12,803 bases of DNA from CAZRIE01 sp964600075 (GTDB lineage: Bacteria; Bacteroidota; Bacteroidia; Flavobacteriales; Flavobacteriaceae). The translations under genes and the position numbers were made by a program. Within the stretch, counting starts at the first letter, position 1. Each line of letters opens with the position of its first letter. The notes under the pieces are model-generated. The model was not told where the DNA came from. It made no database searches and worked only from the letters and a program-made list of their open reading frames with translations. Of the stretch, positions 1 to 6,046 are shown piece after piece. Location: NCBI GenBank assembly GCA_964600075.1, contig CAZRIE010000119.1:1-12803 (forward strand), read 5' to 3'.

Positions 1-51
1 TTTTTTTATAGTGAATTATTTGAGTAGGTAACTTTTTGAATCAGTTAGTTT

Positions 52-78
52 AAAACCGGTTGGAGCTCCGGTTTTTTT
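52..78 (+). terminator. Rho-independent terminator at left edge
   Basis: An 8-bp perfect stem (AAAACCGG at 52-59, CCGGTTTT at 68-75) closes an 8-base loop and runs into seven T residues (72-78). The T-run on the plus strand suggests it ends a plus-strand transcript that begins left of the window; on the minus strand the stem is followed only by TTTTAAAC, so it would be weak there. Short frames at 1-30 (stops at 26-28 and 28-30) could be the tail of that upstream gene, but too few codons are visible to say. Confidence 0.8.
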
Positions 79-432
79 GTTTTGAAACCTCACCTTACGA
101 GATAAATAATTACTTTTTCATCTAAGAATCACATAAAAAATAGAGTAAATTCCCTGCCAGGAACAAAGTAAACTATTATCGGGGATTACTGATTTTAAGA
201 TACTTATAAGACGTCCGGCTTCTTTAATTTCACAAGTTAATCAAAGCTAATTAATCATTCGAACGAGACAGCCCATTGCAATTACCTTGATGATATCTCT
301 TTGGACATCGTTGGTTTATCCTATCTCCCCTATAGATTTTGAAGAAGATAACCATTACGGTTCGGACGTTCAAGAATATAACAAATTACTAGAAAGGGTA
401 GATGACCTCTATTTTGAGGGAAAGTTTCCGGA
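79..432. other. Gene-poor stretch with possible decayed plus-strand coding remnant
   Basis: No intact gene is visible. On the plus strand two protein-like frames lie end to end: one open from 241 to 339 (reading ...AHCNYLDDISLDIVGLSYLPY) and another open from 251 to 436 that takes over after about 335 (FEEDNHYGSDVQEYNKLLER...) and stops at TAG 434-436. A single-base frameshift near 335 would join them. The combined peptide resembles a real C-terminus more than random translation, but I do not recognise a family and there is no convincing start. From 79 to 240 I see nothing. Confidence 0.3.
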
Positions 433-780
433 CTAGAGAATCATCTGGTTTTTATTTCGATTGCCTTTCAGTTTGAGGTGCATTCCCGAATTATCAACCC
501 AAATTTGTTCCCATTCTCTGGTTTTAAATTATAAAAATTAGTACTGGTTCGGGTTGATTTTCGATTGGCACTCACCCAATGCTTGTGTAGCACAATTACC
601 TTCGGTTTTTTCGATGGTATTCTTTCTGGCTAGCGCTCAGTAAGGGTTGGGTACCTTACAAGTACCTATCCAAAAATCAAAGGACTTACGATTATTTGAA
701 CAACATTCGCACGATTCTTTTTGGACTATTCCAAGGGAAAAGCAAATTAGCGTCAAAAATAGAAATACCCTTTTTTTCGT
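433..780 (-). pseudogene. Decayed small secreted protein (FDFWIG-type) pseudogene
   Basis: Reading the minus strand from 780 gives a degenerate signal peptide (TKKRVFLFLTLICFSLGIVQ), then ESCECCSNN and the motif FDFWIG, typical of a small secreted or lipoprotein family common in flavobacteria (DUF1579-like, named from memory). The start codon is now ACG (778-780) where ATG is expected before AAA-AAA-AGG. TGA at 637-639 interrupts the frame at NPY*ALARKNTIEK. After EGNC (592-594) a 1-base loss moves the reading to VLHKHWVSANRK and then TNFYNLK. A second 1-base loss near 522-526 moves it to TREWEQIWVDNSG...NQMIL, ending at TAG 433-435. The three frames joined give one coherent protein, so this is a pseudogene. 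The usual C-terminal part is not visible beyond 433, so it is also truncated. The family name is less certain than the decay itself. Confidence 0.75.
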
Positions 781-797
781 TGTAGATAAAGTTTATA

Positions 798-812
798 GAA
801 TATAAGATATTC
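798..812 (-). other. AT-rich hairpin downstream of hydrolase gene
   Basis: A perfect 6-bp inverted repeat (GAATAT at 798-803, ATATTC at 807-812) with a 3-base loop lies just past the hydrolase stop codon at 815. It has no following T-run on the minus strand, so it may be a weak 3' processing or termination structure, or chance in AT-rich DNA. Confidence 0.3.
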
Positions 813-814
813 GG

Positions 815-1600
815 CTATCGGCTCATCTCTGTAACATAACCGATAACGAAATTATTGAAGAGCTTGGGCTGCTCAACGTTCACGACATGACCGCAGTGTT
901 CTATTGTCAAAAGACTGGATGAAGTTTGCTTTTGAACCATCTTTTTTACGGAGGGAAGAAATAAATAGTCCTCGCCACCCATAACATAAAGAGTTGGAAT
1001 TTTAATATCCATCGTTCTGAAAAAACGTAAGAGCGGACTTATCTGCGAACCCATTTTGTACCATCGAACAAATTCTTTTTGATACAGTTTTTTTGCTTCC
1101 CGGATAAAAAGTAATCGTGACTCTTTATGGTTACTATCGGGCATAATAGCGAAAGTAAATAGTCGGTACAACCAGATATAAGGCACTAGCGACTTGAACA
1201 TGTTACCGAAAATCATCAATAACCTAAAACGCAAATCCAGTCGCATAATGGCACCTCCCATAACCATGCTCGAAACTCTTTCAGGGTATTTTTCAGCAAG
1301 ATTACGTATGAGTACAGTACCTAAAGAAATACCCACAAAATGTGATTTCTTGATATCAAGATAATCGATAACCTCAACGATATCTTCCGTTATATAATCA
1401 AAAGTATACTTATCGTTGAATGCGTCTTTAAGTCCCGGCTTTGAATCGCCATGCCCTCTTAAGTCTAACAGCAGTACATTAAAGTGTTCCTTAAACTCAC
1501 GCACTTGCTTGTACCATATTGCCGAACTGCCCCCCGCACCATGTACGAAGGTCACCCAAGTTTTAGAATCTTGGTGAAGATATGTTGTGTAATTCAGCAA
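815..1600 (-). CDS. Alpha/beta hydrolase
   Basis: A soluble, probably cytoplasmic alpha/beta-hydrolase-fold enzyme of 261 residues; substrate unknown. The fold signatures are all present: oxyanion loop HGAGGSS (residues 20-26), the conserved DLRGHGDS (46-53), a nucleophile elbow G-I-S-L-G-T with Ser92, a probable catalytic Asp211 in GGEDYLF, and His238 in CGHVVNVEQP. A helical cap follows the nucleophile (about 118-190). No signal peptide is visible. The start is TTG (1598-1600): the frame is open upstream to a stop near 1640 but contains no ATG, and MLNY followed by the first beta strand is a natural N-terminus. The gene stands alone, with the pseudogene downstream and a long gap upstream. 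It could be an esterase, lactonase or C-C hydrolase; the sequence alone does not decide. Confidence 0.9.
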   Translation of the reverse strand: MLNYTTYLHQDSKTWVTFVHGAGGSSAIWYKQVREFKEHFNVLLLDLRGHGDSKPGLKDAFNDKYTFDYITEDIVEVIDYLDIKKSHFVGISLGTVLIRNLAEKYPERVSSMVMGGAIMRLDLRFRLLMIFGNMFKSLVPYIWLYRLFTFAIMPDSNHKESRLLFIREAKKLYQKEFVRWYKMGSQISPLLRFFRTMDIKIPTLYVMGGEDYLFLPSVKKMVQKQTSSSLLTIEHCGHVVNVEQPKLFNNFVIGYVTEMSR

Positions 1601-1960
1601 AGTGTTCTCTAGATTTTTCCTGTTAGGAAACTTTGCAATGTATTAAATCTTTTGACTCATGCGCTGTCCGAACAAAAAATAACACACCTTTAACTAAAGT
1701 ATAAGGTAAAAAGACAGGCATTGTAAGATAAAACTTTAACCTTTTGATTGATAGTTATTTAAAAGTCCCTAAGTCTAAAAACCATTAAAAACCCCAGACG
1801 GCTCGCAAATACGGCTAAATACTAAAAGCCCCAGCTCTTTTTAACAGAAAAACGATGTCATTCTCAGCTTTTGTATAAGCTTATTGCCAATAAAACGTCA
1901 ATAGAACTGATTTTTAGTCGAATATGACGATTTGTGAAGTCCAAAATTGATTTTGCACCG
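1601..1960. other. Intergenic region without a recognisable gene
   Basis: About 360 AT-rich bases separate the hydrolase start from the promoter of the small plus-strand gene. Every frame is broken by stops within a few tens of codons, and I see no tRNA-like or strong terminator structure. Only short inverted motifs (for example AGCT...AGCT near 1867-1882) are present. It probably holds the upstream regulatory sequences of the two divergent genes. A small RNA cannot be excluded. Confidence 0.4.
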
Positions 1961-1968
1961 TATATTTG
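1961..1968 (+). promoter_or_regulatory. Bacteroidota -7 promoter element
   Basis: TATATTTG matches the Bacteroidota primary-sigma -7 consensus TAnnTTTG exactly. No TTG/TTTG is placed at the usual distance upstream (the nearest TTTG, 1931-1934, is 26 bases away). Transcription would begin near 1975, leaving a leader of about 15 bases before ATG 1990. Confidence 0.5.
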
Positions 1969-1989
1969 AGAGAATCATTTTTAAGATTT

Positions 1990-2187
1990 ATGGAAAATCA
2001 ATATTGTAAAGTCGGACAGGTAACTCCAATCACAGCGAACAGAAACGCTATAACCCTTTTGGAGTACCAATATCAGAATTTTTTAGATAAGGCCAGTAAC
2101 TTGGAATATACCGATGCTAAATTAGTTGAGTTTTTTGAGCTTAAAGCGAAGAAAATCCAAAAGGTATTGGAAAATATGATGAAGTAA
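1990..2187 (+). CDS. Small helical protein of unknown function
   Basis: A 65-residue protein beginning MENQYCKVGQVTPITANRN. I do not recognise a characterised family. After a short N-terminal segment with one Cys it is predicted to be mostly alpha-helical and charged, with heptad-like hydrophobic spacing in ALVEFF-type and KKIQKVLENM-type stretches near the C-terminus, suggesting a small coiled-coil or helical-hairpin protein without membrane segments. I prefer ATG 1990 over the TTG at 1966, because that TTG lies inside the TATATTTG promoter element and would not be transcribed. The gene converges on pyrF: its TAA (2185-2187) directly abuts the pyrF stop, and the two share a terminator hairpin. 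The coherent composition and own promoter argue that it is real. Confidence 0.6.
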   Translation: MENQYCKVGQVTPITANRNAITLLEYQYQNFLDKASNLEYTDAKLVEFFELKAKKIQKVLENMMK

Positions 2188-2202
2188 TCACTTCATCTTT
2201 TT
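2178..2202. terminator. Bidirectional terminator covering both convergent stop codons
   Basis: GATGAAGT (2178-2185) and ACTTCATC (2190-2197) form a perfect 8-bp stem around a 4-base loop AATC (2186-2189). On the plus strand it is followed by TTTTT (2198-2202); on the minus strand by a weaker CATATTTTCC. The loop and its flanks carry TAA of the plus gene and TGA of pyrF, so both coding ends are part of the stem. Confidence 0.75.
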
Positions 2203-3033
2203 CAACTCAAGAGCCATTTGATTTTGTAGTACACCCGCCTCTTTCGCGGCGACAACTGCAAAATCTTTTTCTTTGGATGCATATATGATTCCTCTTGAAG
2301 AATTGATTAATAAACCTACATTATCGTTCATACCATAGGAGCACACTTCCTCTAAATTTCCTCCCTGGGCCCCAACACCAGGCACCAACAAAAAACTATC
2401 GGGAACAATTTTTCTGATTTCACTTAAATATTTTGCCTTGGTGGCCCCTACTACATACATAAGGTTCTCGGCATTTTCGTAGGTCTTTGAAGTTTCCAAT
2501 ACCTTTTTGTAAAGTTCTTTACCGTCTATCAATTGTGTCTGAAAATCAAACGCACCGGCATTCGAAGTCAATGCCAATAAAATGGTGTGCTTATTGGTAA
2601 ATGCCAAAAAAGGTTCTATTGAATCTTTTCCCATGTAGGGCGCAATCGTAATCGAGTCAAAATTCAGATCTTCAAAAAAGGCTTTCGCATATCGGGTCGA
2701 AGTATTCCCGATATCGCCGCGCTTGGCATCGGCAATCGTAAAGATTTCTGGAAAATTCGCGTTTAGATAGGTAATGGTCTTTTCTAAAGACTTCCATCCT
2801 TCGATACCATAGGCTTCATAGAAAGCGATATTAGGCTTATAGGCAACACATAGATGATGTGTCGCGTCTATAATGGCTTTGTTAAAGGAAAAAATCGGAT
2901 CTTCTTCGGTTAGAAGATGCGTAGGAATCTTTTCTAAATCGGTATCAAGACCGATGCATAGAAAAGATTTCTTCTTGTGTATTTGGGTTATGAGCTGTTC
3001 GGTTTTCAAGTTCAAGTTCAAGTTCAAGTTCAA
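2188..3033 (-). CDS. pyrF: Orotidine 5'-phosphate decarboxylase
   Basis: Catalyses OMP to UMP, the last step of de novo pyrimidine synthesis, in the cytoplasm. It is the longer bacterial subtype (273-281 aa here). The active-site motif D-A-K-R-G-D (residues 102-107, Lys104 as proton donor) is intact, as are Asp30 in GLDTD, Lys66 in YKPN, the phosphate-binding LVPGVGAQGG (216-225) and SSRG (Arg247). The 5' end is unusual: there is no in-frame ATG, and the gene opens with (TTG-AAC)x4 followed by TTG-AAA, so five TTG codons in a row could start it. The coordinate given is the longest form (MNLNLNLNLK...). Starting at the last TTG (3007-3009) gives MKTEQLITQIHKKKSF, which fits the usual N-terminus better and gives 273 aa. 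It lies 29 bases after prfA and is probably cotranscribed with it. Confidence 0.95.
   Translation of the reverse strand: MNLNLNLNLKTEQLITQIHKKKSFLCIGLDTDLEKIPTHLLTEEDPIFSFNKAIIDATHHLCVAYKPNIAFYEAYGIEGWKSLEKTITYLNANFPEIFTIADAKRGDIGNTSTRYAKAFFEDLNFDSITIAPYMGKDSIEPFLAFTNKHTILLALTSNAGAFDFQTQLIDGKELYKKVLETSKTYENAENLMYVVGATKAKYLSEIRKIVPDSFLLVPGVGAQGGNLEEVCSYGMNDNVGLLINSSRGIIYASKEKDFAVVAAKEAGVLQNQMALELKKMK
3005..3033. repeat. Hexanucleotide tandem repeat at pyrF start
   Basis: The unit TTCAAG (plus strand) is repeated 4.8 times without mismatch. On the minus strand it encodes alternating Asn-Leu with TTG at every sixth base. Because the unit is a multiple of three, gain or loss of copies would change the N-terminal length and start choice but not the frame. 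Confidence 0.9.
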
Positions 3034-3062
3034 AAGAGTTTTATAAACTCATAAACTTATTT

Positions 3063-4139
3063 CTAAAATATCTCCGAAGCTTCTTTTAATTTCTCCGTAT
3101 TCTCTACCAGACTCAATTCGTCGATTATTTTCTGAACGTCTCCGTCGATAATATTCTGAAGATCATAAAGTGTAAGGCCGATACGGTGGTCGGTCACCCG
3201 ACCCTGTGGATAATTATATGTTCTAATTTTCGCCGATCGATCACCACTGCTTACCTGTGAATTTCGTTTCGCGGCATCTTGTTCTTGTTTTTTGGCCAAC
3301 TCCATATCGTACAACCTCGAACGTAATACTTTAAAAGCCTTTTCTTTATTTTTGTGCTGCGATTTCTGGTCTTGGCATTGCGCCACCAATCCAGTTGGAA
3401 CGTGCGTTAACCGCACTGCAGAATAGGTGGTGTTCACCGACTGCCCGCCTGGCCCTGATGAGCAGAAAAAATCGATACGAACATCTTTCGGATTGATTTG
3501 CACATCAAAATCTTCGGCTTCTGGCAATACCATTACCGTAGCAGCACTGGTATGCACCCTACCTTGTGTCTCAGTCTGCGGTACGCGCTGCACGCGATGT
3601 ACGCCGGCCTCAAATTTTAAAGTACCGTATACATCGGTACCATTGACCTCAAACTGAATTTCTTTATACCCCCCACTCGTACCTTCACTTAGGTCGATGA
3701 CATTGGTTTTCCATCCTTTTGATTCACAATATTTCGTATACATACGGAAAAGGTCACCAGCAAAAATACTTGCCTCGTCACCTCCAGTACCCGCACGGAT
3801 CTCTACAACCACATCTTTCGTGTCTTCCGGGTCTTTGGGTATGAGCATCACTTTTATTTCTTCCTCCAATTGAGGCAGCCCCGCTTTGGCTTCATCTAAC
3901 TGCATTTTCGCCATTTCCAGCATTTCGGCATCACTACCATCGGCGATAATTTCCTCAGCTTCGTGAATATTATCAGTCAACTCAATATACTGATCTCGCT
4001 TTGAGACCAGTGCTCTTAGGTCTGAGTATTCTTTGGTCAGTTCAACGTAGCGTTTTTGGTCCGATATGATGTCGGGCTGAATGATCAGGTCGGAAACCTC
4101 ATCGAAACGCTGTTTTACAATATTCAATTTGTCTATCAT
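3063..4139 (-). CDS. prfA: Peptide chain release factor 1
   Basis: Class I release factor, 358 aa, reading UAA and UAG at the ribosomal A site and triggering peptidyl-tRNA hydrolysis. The codon-recognition tripeptide is P-Q-T (187-189) in RVPQTETQGR, the P-x-T form of RF1 rather than the SPF of RF2. The catalytic GGQ (231-233) sits in SSGPGGQSVN, preceded by the domain signature AGTGGDEA (116-123). The N-terminal third is the usual charged helical domain 1. Length and start (ATG 4137-4139) are canonical. It precedes pyrF by 29 bases, a pair I recall as common in Bacteroidota, often with purM directly before them. Here purM is 3.8 kb away. The Gln of GGQ is normally methylated by PrmC, which is not in this window. 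Confidence 0.98.
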   Translation of the reverse strand: MIDKLNIVKQRFDEVSDLIIQPDIISDQKRYVELTKEYSDLRALVSKRDQYIELTDNIHEAEEIIADGSDAEMLEMAKMQLDEAKAGLPQLEEEIKVMLIPKDPEDTKDVVVEIRAGTGGDEASIFAGDLFRMYTKYCESKGWKTNVIDLSEGTSGGYKEIQFEVNGTDVYGTLKFEAGVHRVQRVPQTETQGRVHTSAATVMVLPEAEDFDVQINPKDVRIDFFCSSGPGGQSVNTTYSAVRLTHVPTGLVAQCQDQKSQHKNKEKAFKVLRSRLYDMELAKKQEQDAAKRNSQVSSGDRSAKIRTYNYPQGRVTDHRIGLTLYDLQNIIDGDVQKIIDELSLVENTEKLKEASEIF

Positions 4140-4152
4140 GCTCTTACCTCAA

Positions 4153-4181
4153 TTGGGTTGCTAATTTACAATAAATTTGTA
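4153..4181 (+). promoter_or_regulatory. Promoter with overlapping dyad, ABC pair
   Basis: TAAATTTG (4172-4179) is an exact -7 match, with TTG at 4153-4155 sixteen bases upstream as a possible -33 element. A dyad TACAA (4167-4171) / TTGTA (4177-4181) is centred on the -7 element and would place a bound regulator on top of the polymerase site. The predicted transcription start is near 4186. The region also lies upstream of prfA on the other strand. Confidence 0.5.
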
Positions 4182-4203
4182 CATTTATTCATATGCTCGT
4201 GAT

Positions 4204-4527
4204 TTGAAAAATACCGTATTCCGCCTAAAAACGTATCGACTAATTTTTCTTTTTTACAGGAAATTCTTATGGATTTCAGTTGCAATAAGCTTTATTCAGT
4301 ATGCCCTACTTAAATCGCTGCAAATCGACGGTATTCTTTTTAAAATAGTTCTTGCCAAACTATCGCTTTTTGGGTTGTTAATGCTATTTCATTTTGATAT
4401 TCGTTCGAACCAAAAACTGATTTTCTATAAAAATTTCGCTATTTCTCGCACACGACTCTTTTCGATTTCATTTCTAATGGATACGCTTTTGACCCTACTC
4501 ACCCTTGAATTACTAAAACTGTTTTGA
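4204..4527 (+). CDS. Small three-helix membrane protein, putative ABC permease partner
   Basis: About 107 residues, strongly hydrophobic. Three membrane segments can be read, at about residues 21-36 (LWISVAISFIQYALL), 44-64 and 86-104, with a basic N-terminus (KNTVFRLKTYR). Between helices 2 and 3 is a cytoplasmic-looking segment KLIFYKNFAISRTRLF. I recognise no named family. The frame is open upstream to a TTG at 4177, but that codon lies within the -7 promoter box, so TTG 4204 is preferred; there is no usable ATG near the 5' end. The stop overlaps the start of the ABC ATPase (TTGA), implying translational coupling. I infer that the two proteins form a complex in which this is the membrane subunit. 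At this size it would need to oligomerise or recruit another subunit to make a channel. Confidence 0.7.
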   Translation: MKNTVFRLKTYRLIFLFYRKFLWISVAISFIQYALLKSLQIDGILFKIVLAKLSLFGLLMLFHFDIRSNQKLIFYKNFAISRTRLFSISFLMDTLLTLLTLELLKLF

Positions 4528-5180
4528 TCCTTGAAATCGACAACGTGGAACTCAGTTTTGATAACAGACGCATTCTCTATGGTGTTTATCTGAAATCGGA
4601 AACCGGTAAAGTAACCGGAATTCTGGGGAAAAACGGATGTGGAAAGACTTCTTTGTTACGCATCTTGTTCGGAAGCTTAAGACCCAAATACAAGAATATA
4701 CGTATTGACGGAATACCACAAAAGAGAAACCTTTACGGCACAGATTTGGCCGCCTATTTACCTCAACACCAACTACTGCCAAACAATCTAAAGCTTTTGG
4801 ATGCCTTCCGGTATTTTGATGTGGAATGGAAAGGGTTTACAACTGATTTTCTTTCCTTTGAGATATACGCAAAAGCGAGGATCAACGAACTTTCTTCCGG
4901 AGAACTTCGGGTGATAGAGACATATCTTATCCTGAATTCCAATAAAAAAATCATTCTTCTAGACGAGCCCTTTTCGTTCATTGCTCCTATCTATGTAGAA
5001 AAAATAAAAGAGCTCATCGAACTAAAAAAGAAGAAAAGTGCAATTGTAATCACCGACCATTTTTATCGTGATATTCTTGAGGTAAGCGATAGTGTCTATT
5101 TTTTAAAGAGTGGTTATTCGAAGTTGATCCGCTCCAAAGAAGACTTGGAAGATGAGGGTTATTTAAATTTGGAAGACTGA
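4524..5180 (+). CDS. ABC-type ATP-binding protein
   Basis: A 218-residue ABC ATPase, likely energising transport at the inner membrane. The motifs run in order: Walker A GKNGCGKT (35-42), Q-loop Gln81 in LPQHQ, signature LSSGE (123-127, with Ser replacing the usual Gly at the third position), Walker B KIILLDEP (142-149, catalytic Glu148) and switch His179 in ITDH. It begins at TTG 4524, overlapping the membrane-protein stop by 4 bases. The C-terminus is short, with no regulatory domain. The helical subdomain is compact and the overall shape resembles exporters of the LptB/CcmA/NatA size class, but I cannot assign a substrate. It converges on the DUF5995 gene 17 bases downstream without a clear terminator between them. 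Confidence 0.9.
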   Translation: MILEIDNVELSFDNRRILYGVYLKSETGKVTGILGKNGCGKTSLLRILFGSLRPKYKNIRIDGIPQKRNLYGTDLAAYLPQHQLLPNNLKLLDAFRYFDVEWKGFTTDFLSFEIYAKARINELSSGELRVIETYLILNSNKKIILLDEPFSFIAPIYVEKIKELIELKKKKSAIVITDHFYRDILEVSDSVYFLKSGYSKLIRSKEDLEDEGYLNLED

Positions 5181-5197
5181 CGAGACAGTATTCAAGC

Positions 5198-5953
5198 TCA
5201 ATCCTCGCTAAGTTTTGAAATAATTTTTCCCACATTCTTATCCTCAAATCTGGAGATTGCCTTTAGTACAAAGCCAATAACCTTCGATTTAGGTCGCCTT
5301 ATTATTTCGTTGATTTTCAGTACCACTGAGTCCAAATTCTTAATCGTTTCACCCTGTCCATCACTTCCTAATGCCCATAGCAGATTTGCACCATTCCAAG
5401 ATTGTTCACGGGCTTTGCGCATACTGAAATCTATTACTTTTTCATCAGAATTTTTCCCAGCCCAATCTAACAAAAATAATAATGGAGATACTTTACCAAG
5501 TCTTTCTTGCAATTCATTTGTAGTATTGAACAGTACGTCGTTCACTTTGTTAAAGTCGTTTTCAATTTCCGACAACTCTTCTCCGACCATACTTTGGCTG
5601 GTTGCAATTGCAAGGTCGAGGTTGATATGGGTGCTCATACCTATAAGAATATGTTGTAAGATAGTTAAAGGCTCATCTTTATGTATAAAGGCGAATTCCC
5701 AAGATTTACTGACCTCTTTATGGTTTCTGTAATCGTGATAGGCGTCTAAATACAGGTTGGCAAAGATGACGTCCATTTTTTCGAGCCTCTCATTATCCTC
5801 GAAATTTTTCAACTGTACTTCCTTTTGTATTTCTGCAGTAGTCCGTCTATAAATATAGGCGAACAGACCAAGTCGGTCATTAGTTACTATGGCCTCTTCG
5901 ATAATGCTATCCAATCGATTGAGAACTTCTTCAATGGTGGCTGGGTGGTTCAA
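5198..5953 (-). CDS. DUF5995 family protein
   Basis: A 251-residue predicted cytoplasmic, mainly helical protein. The motifs FAYIYRR (31-37), FEDNERLEKMDVIFANLYLDAY (51-72, shown with its key residues) and LQHILIGMSTHINLDLAIA (99-117) match what I recall of DUF5995, a family of unknown function with conserved His and Asp residues (here His101, His109, Asp113) that could bind metal. No signal peptide is seen. The only in-frame start candidate is TTG 5951-5953; TGA closes the frame four codons upstream. An ATG at 5964-5966 opens a different frame (MTTTIEPPSHH then stop) whose first residues look like a natural N-terminus, so a one-base slip near 5945 is possible. No operon partner: ABC gene converges on one side, ApbE terminator on the other. 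Confidence 0.8.
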   Translation of the reverse strand: MNHPATIEEVLNRLDSIIEEAIVTNDRLGLFAYIYRRTTAEIQKEVQLKNFEDNERLEKMDVIFANLYLDAYHDYRNHKEVSKSWEFAFIHKDEPLTILQHILIGMSTHINLDLAIATSQSMVGEELSEIENDFNKVNDVLFNTTNELQERLGKVSPLLFLLDWAGKNSDEKVIDFSMRKAREQSWNGANLLWALGSDGQGETIKNLDSVVLKINEIIRRPKSKVIGFVLKAISRFEDKNVGKIISKLSED

Positions 5954-6000
5954 TAGTAGTTGTCATTCGTTACATGACGAAAATTTAGTCATATCGACTC

Positions 6001-6046
6001 AAAAAAAAAACCTTTACCCACTTTAAATTTATTGGTCGAAAGGTTT
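6001..6046 (-). terminator. Rho-independent terminator after apbE
   Basis: On the minus strand AAACCTTT (6039-6046) pairs with AAAGGTTT (6008-6015), with an inner ACC/GGT extension (6034-6036 with 6016-6018), followed by a run of ten T (6010 to 6001). The first arm includes part of the apbE stop codon. It would end the Rieske-thioredoxin-apbE transcript. Confidence 0.8.

Noticed and set aside
1966..1989. TTG at 1966 as the start of the small plus-strand gene
   Set aside because: The codon lies within the TATATTTG promoter element, so it would precede the transcription start; ATG 1990 is better.
3005..3033. CRISPR-like or transposon-end repeat
   Set aside because: The units are contiguous hexamers without spacers; this is a simple tandem repeat.
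4550..5180. ABC ATPase as inactive because of LSSGE instead of LSGGE
   Set aside because: Ser at this position is a mild change, and Walker A, Walker B Glu, Q-loop and switch His are all intact.
5310..5732. 140-codon open frame on the plus strand
   Set aside because: Antisense to the DUF5995 coding sequence, with no recognisable motifs or promoter.
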